Below, piece by piece: positions 1 to 9,505 of a DNA stretch of 64,000 bases (its first letter is position 1; every line of letters starts with the position of its first letter). The notes below the pieces were generated by a model that worked only from the letters and a program-made list of their open reading frames with translations, did not search any database and had not been told where the DNA came from. The position numbers and the translations under genes are program-made. Source of the DNA: Phycisphaera sp. (lineage in GTDB: Bacteria > Planctomycetota > Phycisphaerae > Phycisphaerales > UBA1924). The stretch covers positions 124,001-188,000 of the forward strand of contig JACKGZ010000004.1 in NCBI GenBank assembly GCA_020639255.1, in the 5' to 3' direction.

Positions 1-1459
1 GGCTCCGCACCGCGAGGGCCGCGGCGGCATTGGCGATCTGCTGCTGCGATTTGAACGAGCCTCCCACACTCGCGCTCATCGAGCCCGATGAATCGAGCAC
101 CAGCACGATCGCGGTGCGCCGCTCGACGAGTTTCTCGCCGATATCGAGTTTGACGGGGAGGATCGGCTCGACGGGCGAGCCCATCCAGCCGCCCGACCCG
201 AACGAGGCGGGCCCGCCGATCATGATGAGCCCGCCGCCCATGTCACGCACATGCGCCGCCAGGTTGTGCTGGATGTTCTCGGAGAGCGCGTCGGCCGGGA
301 CGTTCTGCAGAATGACGAGGTCGTAAGGCTGGAGCCCGAGCAGATCCGTCGGCACGCCCTCGGGCGCGACGAACCGGACCTCCGCGCCCGACCGCGTGAG
401 GCTCTGCCCGAGGATGCCGCCCTCGCCGCTCGGGTTGCCGTCGCCGACGCCGTCGACGATGAGCACCTCGCCCGAGCCCGGGCTGATCGTGAACGCCTCG
501 GCCTGGTTGTTGTCGAGGTGCGTGTCACCCGCGAAGACCGGGCCATCGGCGGTGCGCGTCATATCCGGTTCGAACGTCGCCCTGAACCGATGGATCCTGC
601 CCTGCGGCAGGGGCACATCGAGCAGGATCGCGTGGCGACCGGGCGTCAATTCCAAACGCCGTCCGGCACCCGAGTCACTGCCGTTGATGTCAACGGGGTT
701 GTTCTCTTCGGTGAGATGGAGTGTGCCCGTCGTGCCGTTGACGGTGCTGATCACCACGCGCACGGTCACCACGGACTCGGCCGAGGCCTGCGTGGGCACG
801 ATGACCGATTCGACGATCGTCTCGTCGCCGATGCGGAAATCGATGGGCACGACGTCGATCCCGAGCGAGCCGGTCGAGGAGCGCGAGGTGACTTCACGCG
901 TGGCTTCGAGTGCATCGCCCAGAGTCTGGTTGCCGTCGGAGACGACGAGCAGCTTGCCCGCGGCGTCCGGCGGCACCATCGCGCCCGCCAGGCGGATCGC
1001 GCCGGCTAGGTCCGTGCCCTCGGCGAGACGCACATCGAGATCGCGCCCAACAATCGACGCTCGCGTGGGCGTCGCGATCGCGGCCGAGTCGCCCCCGAAC
1101 ACCACGATACCCAAGAGATCATCGGGCCCACGCCCCGCGTCGAGCGATCGCAGCGAGCGGGTCACCGATTCGAGCACATCGATGCGGTTGCCCTCCGAAT
1201 CGAGCCCGAGCCAGCCGAAGCGACGCACCGAATCGGAAACATCCACGACCGCGACGACGGCGACCTTGGACGTCTCGCGCACCGAGCTTGCGCCGGCGAG
1301 CATCGCCGCGATGAGCGACATGAGCACGACGCGCGTCGCGACAGCCGACCATCGCCGGACCCTGGCCATCGCCACGCACCATCGCACGAGCACGAACCCG
1401 AGCGGGATCGCGATGAGCGCGATGAGCAGCCAGATCGGCTGGACGAAGACGAGGTTCAA
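1..1459 (-). CDS. vWA-domain membrane protein with amidotransferase-like domain (partial, C-terminus outside window)
   Basis: The reverse strand reads open from 1459 to the window edge, giving 486 visible codons. The TTG start overlaps the stop of the upstream gene (TTGA). Two membrane segments (about residues 5-28 and 40-58) precede a first vWA-like domain with DVSDS at residue 73. A class-I glutamine-amidotransferase-like stretch follows (about 325-430, VLIVDGVGDG to GGGLIMIGG). A second vWA domain begins with a clean MIDAS motif, DSSGS, at residue 456 and runs off the window. This architecture is known from planctomycete genes near Bat-type vWA clusters. The role is unknown; an envelope-anchored metal-binding adhesion or assembly factor is inferred. 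It is probably co-transcribed with the glutamine-rich protein upstream. Confidence 0.85.
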   Translation of the reverse strand, partial: MNLVFVQPIWLLIALIAIPLGFVLVRWCVAMARVRRWSAVATRVVLMSLIAAMLAGASSVRETSKVAVVAVVDVSDSVRRFGWLGLDSEGNRIDVLESVTRSLRSLDAGRGPDDLLGIVVFGGDSAAIATPTRASIVGRDLDVRLAEGTDLAGAIRLAGAMVPPDAAGKLLVVSDGNQTLGDALEATREVTSRSSTGSLGIDVVPIDFRIGDETIVESVIVPTQASAESVVTVRVVISTVNGTTGTLHLTEENNPVDINGSDSGAGRRLELTPGRHAILLDVPLPQGRIHRFRATFEPDMTRTADGPVFAGDTHLDNNQAEAFTISPGSGEVLIVDGVGDGNPSGEGGILGQSLTRSGAEVRFVAPEGVPTDLLGLQPYDLVILQNVPADALSENIQHNLAAHVRDMGGGLIMIGGPASFGSGGWMGSPVEPILPVKLDIGEKLVERRTAIVLVLDSSGSMSASVGGSFKSQQQIANAAAALAVRS

Positions 1460-3777
1460 GGCGCATCCTCGGCGTCGGCGGGCGCCGGCGAAGCATCCGA
1501 CGCTTCCTTCGCACGCTCGCCGAACCGATCGAACACACGCTTGATCAGATCCGCGTGCCTTCTTGGCACCGATTGCTGCTCGAGCGCCCGCTGCGCTCGT
1601 TCCTCGGCGAGGCGCACCGTGCGACCAGGATCGATGCGACCGGCCGGCGCGTTCTCACCCGGCTCGGCTGCGGGGTTGAACCACTCCGAGATGATCTGCT
1701 CACGCTCGGGCTCGGGCTCACCCTCGGGACGCGCATCGACGAACTCCGTCTGGCCTTCCCACGGCGACTGCGGCGGGAGCTGATCCGCGAGATCGCGCAG
1801 CCCCTGACCGCCGGGCTGCTGACCGCTCAGCTCGTCCGCCTGACGCTGAAGTTCGCGGGCGGTGTCGCCCGACTGCTCGGCCTGCTTCTGCTGCTGCGCG
1901 ATCTGGCGGAGCTTGTTGCCGAGCCCCTGTTGGTCGCCCTTGCCCACACCGCCGCCCTGACCGGACTCTTCGCCCGCACTCTGCTCGTCGCCCTGACCAT
2001 CGCCCTGACCATCGCCCTGCTGGCTGCCCTGCTGCCCGGGCTGACCCTGTTCACCCGACTGTGAACCCGGCTGGTTCCCAGGCTGCGTTCCGGGTGAAGT
2101 CTGCTGGCCCTGTCCTTGTTCGTTGTCGCCTTCGTTTGGTTTGGCGTTCTGTCCCTCGGTGCCTTCCTGCTTTTGGCCCTGCTCGGAATCATCCCCGGCT
2201 TCGCCTTGGTTCGGGTCGCCTTCCTTCTTACTCTCTCCTTGCTGCTCTCCGGATTTTTGTTTCTGATTCGATTCGGTATTAGATTGTTTCTGACCATCCT
2301 GACCGGACGACTGATCGCCCTGTCCCTGCTCGTTGCCTTGTTGTTGCTGCCCGGGCTCCGGCTTCGGCTCGGCTTGTTGATCTCCTTGTTCGCTCTGCTG
2401 TTGCTCCTGGCTGCCTTGCTCGCCGCCGTCCTGCTGCTGGTTGTCTTCGCCCTGGCTCTGCTGTTCGTTCTGATCGGGTGAGCTGAGTTCGTCGGCCTCG
2501 CGCCGAATCTCGTCGGCGATCTCCTCAGCTTGATTTCGCGCCTCGTCCTGGGCCTCTTGCTGTTGGCGGTCGCGTTCCTGCTGCTCGTGGATCTCCTGGG
2601 CGAGTCGCTCCGCGTCCTCCGGCGGCACGCCCTCGCGCTCGAGCTGATCGCGGATCTCCTCGGGTGTCTTCGGCTTTGATTGAGGCTCGGGCTGCATTTC
2701 GGGCTCTGATTCAGGCTCGGCTTGTTCCTGCGGTTCCGGATTGGCTGGCTCTTGCTCGGCCTGTTGCTGCTCAATCTGCTCGGCGAGCTCGCGCAGCTCT
2801 TGTGCGAGTTGCTCACGCTCCTCTGATGGGGCGGTCTGCATCGCTTCGAGCAGACGCTCGGCCTCGGCAGCGGCGGCCTCAAAGTCACCCGAACTCAGAT
2901 CCTCGGCCAATTGCGATGCGCCGCCCAGCGACTCCGGGCTGATCGACTGCATCCTCTCGCGTACCGCTTCGCGCGTAGCGCGCTCACGCTCGGCGCGCTT
3001 GGCGGCCTCGTCGGCGGATCGCTGGAGCGTCTCGGCGGCTGCGGCTAGAGCCTCCTCGGGCTCACGCAGACCCTCGGCGAGCTCGCGCTCAAGCTCTTCG
3101 ATCGCCGCGAGTTCCTGATCCGAGACCTGCCCCGTTGTTGCGGCTGCCTCGATCGCCTCCTTCGCGTCCGCGACTTTCTCCGCAGCCACTGCAGCAGCTT
3201 CTGGACTCTGCGTCCGCACGATCGGCACCGGTCCGGGCAAGGGCGGCTCGCGCATCGGCGCCAGCCACGCCAGCACGCCCGCCAAACCAACCGTCCCGAC
3301 GCCGACAATCCACGGCGTCCCGAACGTCAACTCACCCACCTTGTCCGTCGCGGCGCGAGAAGCGGCGGCTTCCGCGTCGCGGATCGCCCATCGCTCGAAT
3401 GCGCCCACATGCTCGCGAGACGAGAACGCAAGCGATGACCCGAGCAGGTCGTGCGTGTCTGAGGCCTCGTCGAGCACCGAAGCCGATGCGATGACCGTGG
3501 GCCAGCGTCGGCGTGCACTCAGGGCCGACCACAAGACCGCCAGAACGATCGGCACGAGCACCACGCCCACCCAGCCGGCGACTCCGAGTTCCGCAAGACC
3601 AAGTCTTGAACCCCAAACCTTCACGGCAACAACGACGAGCGCCGAGACTGCGCCAGCGACTGCGAGCGCGGGCCCGAGCGCCGAGACGAAGAGCGCCGTC
3701 CCGAGCTTTCGGCGAGCCGAAGCCACCTGCGCCCCGACCGCACGCGGAGCCGTCCTTGCTGTACGCGTCTCAGACAT
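1456..3777 (-). CDS. Membrane protein with long Gln/Glu/Gly-rich coiled-coil region
   Basis: This gene encodes 773 aa from an ATG at 3777. Two membrane segments (about residues 26-50 and 62-86) and a third (about 155-173) are followed by alpha-helical Ala/Glu repeats (about 190-400). A very low-complexity Gln/Gly/Glu/Ser region follows (about 420-640). The last 80 residues look ordered again (SEWFNPAAE, and SVPRRHADLIKRVFDRF at about 735-751), which resembles the C-terminal signature of large DUF4175-like proteins beside vWA genes. The stop overlaps the start of the vWA gene, so the two are translationally coupled. I infer a scaffold or tether working with the vWA protein; no enzyme motif is visible. 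The low-complexity DNA is prone to assembly error. Confidence 0.85.
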   Translation of the reverse strand: MSETRTARTAPRAVGAQVASARRKLGTALFVSALGPALAVAGAVSALVVVAVKVWGSRLGLAELGVAGWVGVVLVPIVLAVLWSALSARRRWPTVIASASVLDEASDTHDLLGSSLAFSSREHVGAFERWAIRDAEAAASRAATDKVGELTFGTPWIVGVGTVGLAGVLAWLAPMREPPLPGPVPIVRTQSPEAAAVAAEKVADAKEAIEAAATTGQVSDQELAAIEELERELAEGLREPEEALAAAAETLQRSADEAAKRAERERATREAVRERMQSISPESLGGASQLAEDLSSGDFEAAAAEAERLLEAMQTAPSEEREQLAQELRELAEQIEQQQAEQEPANPEPQEQAEPESEPEMQPEPQSKPKTPEEIRDQLEREGVPPEDAERLAQEIHEQQERDRQQQEAQDEARNQAEEIADEIRREADELSSPDQNEQQSQGEDNQQQDGGEQGSQEQQQSEQGDQQAEPKPEPGQQQQGNEQGQGDQSSGQDGQKQSNTESNQKQKSGEQQGESKKEGDPNQGEAGDDSEQGQKQEGTEGQNAKPNEGDNEQGQGQQTSPGTQPGNQPGSQSGEQGQPGQQGSQQGDGQGDGQGDEQSAGEESGQGGGVGKGDQQGLGNKLRQIAQQQKQAEQSGDTARELQRQADELSGQQPGGQGLRDLADQLPPQSPWEGQTEFVDARPEGEPEPEREQIISEWFNPAAEPGENAPAGRIDPGRTVRLAEERAQRALEQQSVPRRHADLIKRVFDRFGERAKEASDASPAPADAEDAP

Positions 3778-3856
3778 CTCTATGAGTGTATATCGGGCGT
3801 CCGCCGACGCGGTTCGCGCGTGGATTCGGTGCCATCGGCCCGGTTTCGGCTACGGT

Positions 3857-4900
3857 ATGGCCATGAGCATCATCACACGCCTCGTCACAGGCGAAACTCT
3901 CACCGATTCGGAGGCCGAGGCCCTCTTCCTGGACCTGCTCGGCGGGAAGCTCGACGACGCCCAGATCGGGGCCGTCCTGGCGCTCATCGAGGTCCGCGGC
4001 GCAACGGTCGAGGAACTCGTGGGCGGCGCCCGCGCGATGCGCGCCAACGTACAGAACGTCCCCTATGCATGCCCCGCGGGTGAGTCGCTCATCGACACTT
4101 GCGGCACGGGCGGCACGCCCAAGGCGTTCAACGTCTCGACCGCTGCCGCGATCGTCGCCGCCGCGGCGAGCACATTGCCCGATGCCAAGCGGCGCGTCCG
4201 CGTCGCAAAGCACGGCAGCCGGAGTCGAACCGGTCGCGGCTCGGCGGAGGTCTTGCAAGCGATCGGCGTCAACGTCGACGCCTCGCCGGAGGTGCAAGCG
4301 AGGTGCCTCGATGAGATCGGCGTGTGCTTCTGCTTTGCGATCCATCACCACCCGGCGATGCGCTTCGCGGCCGGCCCGCGCAAATCGCTGGGCGTGCCGA
4401 CCGTCTTCAACCTGCTGGGCCCGCTGACGAACCCCGCCAAGGCCGAGCGACAGCTCATCGGCGTGTACGAGCAACGCTGGGTCGAGCAGGTCGCCAAGGC
4501 TTTGGCGCGACTGGGCGCGGAGAAGGCGATGGTCATCCACAGCGCCGAGGGCCTGGACGAGATCTCACTCAAGGGCGTCACGCACGCGGCGGTCGTCGAG
4601 AATGGCGGCGTCTCCTTCACCGAGATCGACCCCGCCGGGCTCGGGTTGTCCGCCACGCCCCGCGAGAATCTGATCGCAAACGACGTCGCGGACGCGGCCC
4701 GGATCATCTGCGACGTCTTCGACAACGACGCCGGCCCCCACCGCGAGATCGTCGCGCTCAACTGCGCCGCGGCCCTTGTCGTCGCCGATGCCGCGAGCGG
4801 TATGCATGAAGGCCTGCACCTTGCGATGCAGGCCATCGAATCCGGGAAGGCAAAGGAAACGCTCGAGAGTCTGATCCGGCTCTCGCACGAGAGCGCGTGA
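3857..4900 (+). CDS. trpD: Anthranilate phosphoribosyltransferase
   Basis: TrpD transfers phosphoribose from PRPP to anthranilate in tryptophan synthesis. The 347-aa product has the usual family length. DTCGTGGTPKAFNVSTAA (about residue 80) matches the PRPP glycine loop, VAKHGSRSRTGRGSAEVL matches the KHGNR/SGSAD block, and NLLGPLTNPAKAERQLIGVY is the conserved family stretch. I chose the ATG at 3857; another in-frame ATG follows two codons later. The frame stays open far upstream but there overlaps the opposite-strand gene and has no family similarity. No other trp genes are present, so the pathway is scattered. It is transcribed divergently from the glutamine-rich gene with an 80-bp gap. 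Confidence 0.95.
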   Translation: MAMSIITRLVTGETLTDSEAEALFLDLLGGKLDDAQIGAVLALIEVRGATVEELVGGARAMRANVQNVPYACPAGESLIDTCGTGGTPKAFNVSTAAAIVAAAASTLPDAKRRVRVAKHGSRSRTGRGSAEVLQAIGVNVDASPEVQARCLDEIGVCFCFAIHHHPAMRFAAGPRKSLGVPTVFNLLGPLTNPAKAERQLIGVYEQRWVEQVAKALARLGAEKAMVIHSAEGLDEISLKGVTHAAVVENGGVSFTEIDPAGLGLSATPRENLIANDVADAARIICDVFDNDAGPHREIVALNCAAALVVADAASGMHEGLHLAMQAIESGKAKETLESLIRLSHESA

Positions 4901-4912
4901 TCGGGCGCGCCA

Positions 4913-7213
4913 TCAGTTTCCGATCGACTTCATCACGCCTGTGACAATGTCGCTCAGTGACGGGTCGATCGACCAGGTGTAGTTGTCCTCACCGGCCATC
5001 AACGCGACGAGTTTGTCCGGGTCTTCCGGCTTGTTCTTCGGGGCGGGTGCGAGCACGAGGGCAAGGTCATACGCGCCGTCCTGCTCGTCGATCCACTTCC
5101 ACATCGACTTGGCGGCCTGCTTCGGGTCCGAGGGTGCGAGCTCACGCTGCTTGCGCAACTCGGCCTGCACATCCAGATCCTCGACGATTTCGAAGCCGAT
5201 CTGACGCAGGGCTTCGAGGCTGTCCTCGATGCGCGCCTTCATCCCCGCTTCCACGGGCGGGCTGAACATGCTGAGCACGACCGCGCGGCCGCGGTCGTCG
5301 TAGAGCTCCGCGTAGGAAACCGGTGTCTTCTCCGCCGAGATGTTCTTGTCACCAACCGTGAGCGAGACCGCATCGTTTCCGATGTTCACCGACGCTTTAT
5401 TTCCAGAGTTTGCTGTCGTTGAACTCCCCGAAGCGGGCAGAAGCGCGAGCGTCACGGGGATCGACACGAGCCCCACGCACACGCCGACCGCAACGGCTGC
5501 GCCGTGATTGAGCCCCGAGCGTGAACGCCCGCGGAGCCTGCTGCGGTGGGCCGACGCTCGCTGCATCGCGCGGGTCCGACGCTCTTTGGCCCGGGCGCGG
5601 GCGCTCTTGAGCTGCTCCGACGCGTTTCGTGCGCGGGCGTGCTGCGACACCGACCGCGCGGGCGGGGGCGGGGGCATCACGGCCTGGGCCACCTCGGCCA
5701 TCTGGTCCATCTTGCCCGCGCCTTGCTCGTCCACGCGGTACTTACCCGACCACCAGCCCGTCACCTGAAGCCGAGGCCGCGAGCCCAGGTGCGTGTGGGG
5801 CTCGGGCTTGGGTGGTACCGGCGAGTGCAAAGCCGCAGGGCCGGGATGCGCAGCGCGGGCGGCCGCGACCGACGCCAGAAACGCCTCGTTCTCGTCAAGC
5901 ACGGGCTCGGCAGACTCCACGTGCCCGCCCTTCATGCTCGGAAGCTCGGCGGGCTTCACCGCGAACGGATCGTTCGAGGCGAGCACGAAATCGAGGTCCG
6001 CCAGCATCTCCTTCATCGAGCCGTAGCGTTTGTCGTACTCCGTCATGCCCCGGCGGATGATCCAGCGGACAGACTCCGGGCAGCGACGCGTGATCTGGCT
6101 CAGCCCGCCGTGCGCGGGGAACGAGTTCTCGATCATCGAGTACAGCACCGCCGCGGCGGCGTAGATATCGAACTTCGCGCCGTCGACCTCGTTCACCTTC
6201 ACGCCCCGCAGCGCCATGCGGACGAGCTCGGGGTCGCGGAAGTACTCGGTGCCGTGCGTGGTGAGCGTCATCGCCGAGCGCAGGGGCGTGATGAGCCCGA
6301 GATCGACCAGGTGCGCGCCGGTCTCATCGACGACGACGTTGTCGGGCTTGACGTCCTTGTGCCAGAGGCCGCCGGAGTGATAGAGGCTGAGCGTCGAGAA
6401 AAGATCGCGCCCGTGCCCGAGCAGCTTGCGGAGCTGCTTGTCGTTCAGGCCGTGCGCGCCGCTGTCGGCGTGGGCACGCTGCGCCACGAGCGTCAGCTGA
6501 TCGCCCGGGACGTAGCGCATGACGTAATAGAAACGCTCCTCGGTCAGGTCGTGCTCGAGCACGAGGCCCAGGCGCTTGGCCGCGTCGAGCGCCCGGCTCT
6601 CGCGGATGATCTGGGGCAGGCTACTGCCCTCGTTGAGATGGAAAGCCTTGATGACGACTTGCTGCGCGTCGGCGATGCCCCGGCGCTCGAACGCCGCGAG
6701 CTTCAGGTCATCGGGCTCGGCGATATAGAGACGAGCGCCCGACCCGCCCCCCGCGAGCGATCCGACGATGGTGTACCCGTCGAACTGGTTCTTGCGACCC
6801 TTGGGCTTGTCGCGCCCGGGAGCCGCCGCGACGACCTCGGGCAGACGCTTCTCGAACCCGTCGATGACGAGCCCGAGGCCGATGAGCCGGAGCGGGTGAC
6901 CGATCGCGACGCGGTAGAGGTTCAGACCCGCGGACTTGAACTCGCTCGACACCGCCCGGCCGTAATGACCCGTCGCGGACCAACGCCCAACCACGACCGA
7001 CCCAACGGTGAGCAGCATGAACACGGGGATCACGAGCACCGAACCCACGAATCGGAGCGCGTCGGCGACGATGTCGACGAGTGTCCGACCGATATGGCCG
7101 AACAGTTTGCCGAGCAGCTTGAGCACCGGGATCAGGATGAAGACGAAGATGATCGCCGCAGCCACGGCCATCAGGACGACGGCTACCACTGTTCCAATCA
7201 ACCCCATCCCCAT
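4913..7213 (-). CDS. Membrane-anchored Ser/Thr protein kinase
   Basis: This gene encodes 766 aa. Two hydrophobic segments (about residues 5-30 and 52-76) precede the kinase domain (about 146-410). The glycine loop is SLAGGGSG, the ATP lysine lies in VVIKAF (K189), and the catalytic loop is HKDVKPDN (285-292, D287). The metal-binding motif is DLG (304-306) instead of DFG, a variation also found in active kinases. A basic linker and a further membrane segment (near residue 575) lead to a C-terminal domain of about 160 residues that I do not recognise. It follows the sigma factor gene by 42 bp on the same strand, so the two are probably one operon. Substrates are unknown. Confidence 0.93.
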   Translation of the reverse strand: MGMGLIGTVVAVVLMAVAAAIIFVFILIPVLKLLGKLFGHIGRTLVDIVADALRFVGSVLVIPVFMLLTVGSVVVGRWSATGHYGRAVSSEFKSAGLNLYRVAIGHPLRLIGLGLVIDGFEKRLPEVVAAAPGRDKPKGRKNQFDGYTIVGSLAGGGSGARLYIAEPDDLKLAAFERRGIADAQQVVIKAFHLNEGSSLPQIIRESRALDAAKRLGLVLEHDLTEERFYYVMRYVPGDQLTLVAQRAHADSGAHGLNDKQLRKLLGHGRDLFSTLSLYHSGGLWHKDVKPDNVVVDETGAHLVDLGLITPLRSAMTLTTHGTEYFRDPELVRMALRGVKVNEVDGAKFDIYAAAAVLYSMIENSFPAHGGLSQITRRCPESVRWIIRRGMTEYDKRYGSMKEMLADLDFVLASNDPFAVKPAELPSMKGGHVESAEPVLDENEAFLASVAAARAAHPGPAALHSPVPPKPEPHTHLGSRPRLQVTGWWSGKYRVDEQGAGKMDQMAEVAQAVMPPPPPARSVSQHARARNASEQLKSARARAKERRTRAMQRASAHRSRLRGRSRSGLNHGAAVAVGVCVGLVSIPVTLALLPASGSSTTANSGNKASVNIGNDAVSLTVGDKNISAEKTPVSYAELYDDRGRAVVLSMFSPPVEAGMKARIEDSLEALRQIGFEIVEDLDVQAELRKQRELAPSDPKQAAKSMWKWIDEQDGAYDLALVLAPAPKNKPEDPDKLVALMAGEDNYTWSIDPSLSDIVTGVMKSIGN

Positions 7214-7255
7214 TTCACCCTCCTTTGTCGGGCGTGTCGCAAGGCGCGTCGCGTG

Positions 7256-8017
7256 TCAGGGGCCGCCGTACCTGGCCGATTCCTCGTCCCGTCGGCGGAG
7301 CTCCTGCTGCTGGTGACAGATCTCAGCGATGGCCTCATCGAAGAGCCCATCGTCCGCCTTGCTGGGATTCAGCTCGACCCCGTTTCGTTTCGCCTCCTCC
7401 AATTCCTCCTCGGTGAAGCTGAACTTCCCGATCACCTCACGCATCTCGACACGGAGCAGCTCCCGGACCTTGGTCAGACGGCGTGAGATCGTGGGCTCGC
7501 TCACGCCCACCTGCCCGGCGACGTCCTTGCCCGGCATGCCGTCGAGCACGCGCATCCGGTAGATCGAGAAATCCACGAAATCAGCCTTTTTCTCGACGTT
7601 CCGCAGCGCCGCCTCGACCTTGGCGCGGAAGACCGCGGCCTCGTATTCCTCGTCGACGCCCATCTCGGGAGCCGCGGTCATCCAGGCTTCCTCAAAGCTC
7701 GCGCCCCTTTTGCCCGAGCCCCGCTTGAGCGCCATCCGCTTGTCCATCTCATCGCCCAGGACGTGCTTGGCGATCGCCAGGAGCCAGGTGCTGAACCGGG
7801 CGCCGCGAGTCGGGTCGTACCGATCGATGGAGCCCGATAACGCCGCGAGCGTCTCTTGTGAGAGATCGCGCACCGTCTCGGCTCCGATCCGGCCCTTGCC
7901 CCACTTGGTGAGCTGGGTGCGCAGCACCGGCCCGAAGGTCTCCCAGAGTTCGAACCAGGCGGCTTCGTCGTTGCCACGCAGGCGGTCGATGAACCCCGTG
8001 GTCACATTCGTGAGCAT
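7256..8017 (-). CDS. ECF-like RNA polymerase sigma factor
   Basis: I take the ATG at 8017 (253 aa) rather than an in-frame TTG six codons upstream, because a G-rich ribosome-binding stretch (GGGGACAG) sits just before it. Region 2 is clear (DLSQETLAALSGSIDRYDP, then RFSTWLLAIAKHVLGDEMDK). Region 4 is a helix-turn-helix (GKDVAGQVGVSEPTISRRL). About 75 acidic residues extend past region 4, longer than a minimal ECF factor. It directly precedes the membrane kinase gene. I infer that the two form a signalling pair, with phosphorylation or the C-terminal tail controlling the sigma factor; no anti-sigma gene is visible. Confidence 0.9.
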   Translation of the reverse strand: MLTNVTTGFIDRLRGNDEAAWFELWETFGPVLRTQLTKWGKGRIGAETVRDLSQETLAALSGSIDRYDPTRGARFSTWLLAIAKHVLGDEMDKRMALKRGSGKRGASFEEAWMTAAPEMGVDEEYEAAVFRAKVEAALRNVEKKADFVDFSIYRMRVLDGMPGKDVAGQVGVSEPTISRRLTKVRELLRVEMREVIGKFSFTEEELEEAKRNGVELNPSKADDGLFDEAIAEICHQQQELRRRDEESARYGGP

Positions 8018-8333
8018 GATCTGTCCCCGCTGCAATCAGGGGGCAGCCCCGCGAAACCCCGGCCTTGTCACCGGCGTTCCGTCTGCCTCCTGACGGAAGC
8101 TTCTTCCGTCCCGGACCCGATTCCTTTCGCGGTTTGCAGGTTCTGGGCCTGTCGATTGTACCGGATTCGCCCCTCAAAGTGGCTTCAAAGGCATTTTCGT
8201 GAATCTCGCGATCGGCTGTGAAATCGGGCGGGCTGGGTGCCCAACAAGCGTCCCGTACCAGAACCAAGCCGGGCAACGTGGCGGAGGAAAGCCAAAGACC
8301 CGGAGGCACACGTCTGAGAAGGAGGCCCGAGCC
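8018..8333. other. Divergent intergenic region without a recognisable gene
   Basis: These 316 bases separate the start of the sigma factor gene from the start of the coiled-coil protein gene on the opposite strand. I see no convincing ORF or RNA gene. The region must contain both promoters. A strong Shine-Dalgarno sequence (GGAGG, about 8321-8325) belongs to the gene on the right. Confidence 0.6.
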
Positions 8334-9290
8334 ATGGCCGGTATCGTTTGCAACGTCGTTCGAGTTGGCGTCATCACGGCATTGGGGGCCGGCGCGGCAT
8401 TTGTGGTCGCCGAGGCCGTCAGCCCCGGCAGCGCCCGCGCTGTCGCCCACCAGGCAGGCACCAATATCTCGCAGATCATCACCAACAACGTCGATGATCC
8501 CGTCGCGCTCCGCGAGCAGCTCCGCTCGCTCGAAGCGCAGTACCCCAAGAAGATCGCCACCGTGCGTAGCGACCTGACCGAGCTGCAGACCCAGCTCTCG
8601 CAGTTCGAGCACGAGCGCGCCGTCGCGGCCCGCGTCGTCGCACTCGCTGACAACGACCTCTCAAGCCTGCAGGATCTGATCTCGCAGGGCGAGGAAGCCC
8701 GAGGCGACAGCTACCGCGTCGTTCGAGTGTGGCACAACAACGCCAAGCTCGACCTCGAAGAGGCCTACGCCAAGGCCGAGAAGATCCGCCGACTGCGTGA
8801 CTCGTACGCCACACGCACCGGCGAGCTCGACCGCGACATGGGCTTCCTGAAGCAGCAGGAGCAGCACCTCGGCGAGCTGCTGGGCACACTCGAAACCGAG
8901 CGGGCCGAGTTCCAGAGCCAACTCTGGCAGCTCGATCAGCAGATCGACGCGGTCAGCCGCAACGAGCGACTCCTGACCATGCTCGAGAAGCGTCAGAAGA
9001 CGATCGACTCGATCAGCCCGTTCAAGGCCGACAGCCTGGATCAGGTGACCCAGCGCATCGCCAAGATCCGAGCCGAGCAGGAATCCCGGATGGCCTCGCT
9101 CGCCACCCGGACCGCGGACGACAACTATCTGAAGCGGGCCCAAGTCCAGATCGATGCCGAGACGCGCGGCGATGCGACCTACGACGTCCACACCAACCCG
9201 TTCGAGGATCTCGGCCCGATCGGTGATATTGAGGTGGGCGAGCCCGAGGCCGCGATCGAGATCCCCTCGGTCCGTGCTCGGACCAACTGA
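8334..9290 (+). CDS. Membrane-anchored coiled-coil protein, function unknown
   Basis: This gene encodes 318 aa from an ATG at 8334, 8 bases after an excellent GGAGG site. Upstream in-frame starts lack such a site. One N-terminal hydrophobic segment (about residues 6-28) works as an uncleaved anchor or signal sequence. Most of the rest (about 50-280) is a long charged alpha-helix rich in Glu, Gln, Arg and Leu, typical of a coiled coil facing the periplasm. The tail is acidic and Pro-rich. No enzyme motif is visible. A strong intrinsic terminator follows. It lies just upstream of mreBCD but the terminator separates them, so a cell-envelope role is only a guess. Confidence 0.85.
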   Translation: MAGIVCNVVRVGVITALGAGAAFVVAEAVSPGSARAVAHQAGTNISQIITNNVDDPVALREQLRSLEAQYPKKIATVRSDLTELQTQLSQFEHERAVAARVVALADNDLSSLQDLISQGEEARGDSYRVVRVWHNNAKLDLEEAYAKAEKIRRLRDSYATRTGELDRDMGFLKQQEQHLGELLGTLETERAEFQSQLWQLDQQIDAVSRNERLLTMLEKRQKTIDSISPFKADSLDQVTQRIAKIRAEQESRMASLATRTADDNYLKRAQVQIDAETRGDATYDVHTNPFEDLGPIGDIEVGEPEAAIEIPSVRARTN

Positions 9291-9342
9291 CACCGGGGAT
9301 GGGCCCGACACCGAACGGGTCACCGACAGGATCAACCCCGCT

Positions 9343-9384
9343 GCCGGCGGCGAGCTTTTCCGAGCCGCCGCCGGCGTTGTTTTT
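9343..9384 (+). terminator. Intrinsic terminator after the coiled-coil gene
   Basis: A perfect 10-bp GC stem (9343-9352 with 9366-9375, arms GCCGGCGGCG and CGCCGCCGGC) encloses a 13-nt loop. It is followed by the T-rich tract GTTGTTTTT. It lies 52 bases after the coiled-coil stop codon and separates that gene from mreB. Confidence 0.85.
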
Positions 9385-9505
9385 GCCCCCGGCTTTCCCG
9401 CGGGAAGCGAACATCGCCCGCTGTCGGATATAGTCATGCCTGCTCGGATCGGGGGCGTCTGGATTCGCCGAGGATTGGCCGAGCGTTCTGTCAAAGTAAG
9501 GGAGC

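Noticed and set aside
396..1544. Long plus-strand open frame
   Set aside because: It is antisense to the vWA gene, has Ser/Arg/Thr-biased composition and no family motif; the minus frame has clear membrane segments and MIDAS motifs.
2040..2480. Possible tandem DNA repeat in the glutamine-rich gene
   Set aside because: The bias is at amino-acid level (Gln/Gly/Glu/Ser) with varied codons; I could not find a regular repeat unit beyond short GDGQ runs.
5546..7486. 646-codon plus-strand open frame
   Set aside because: It is the complement of the kinase gene. GC-rich DNA leaves antisense frames open; composition is Arg/Ala/Leu-biased without motifs.
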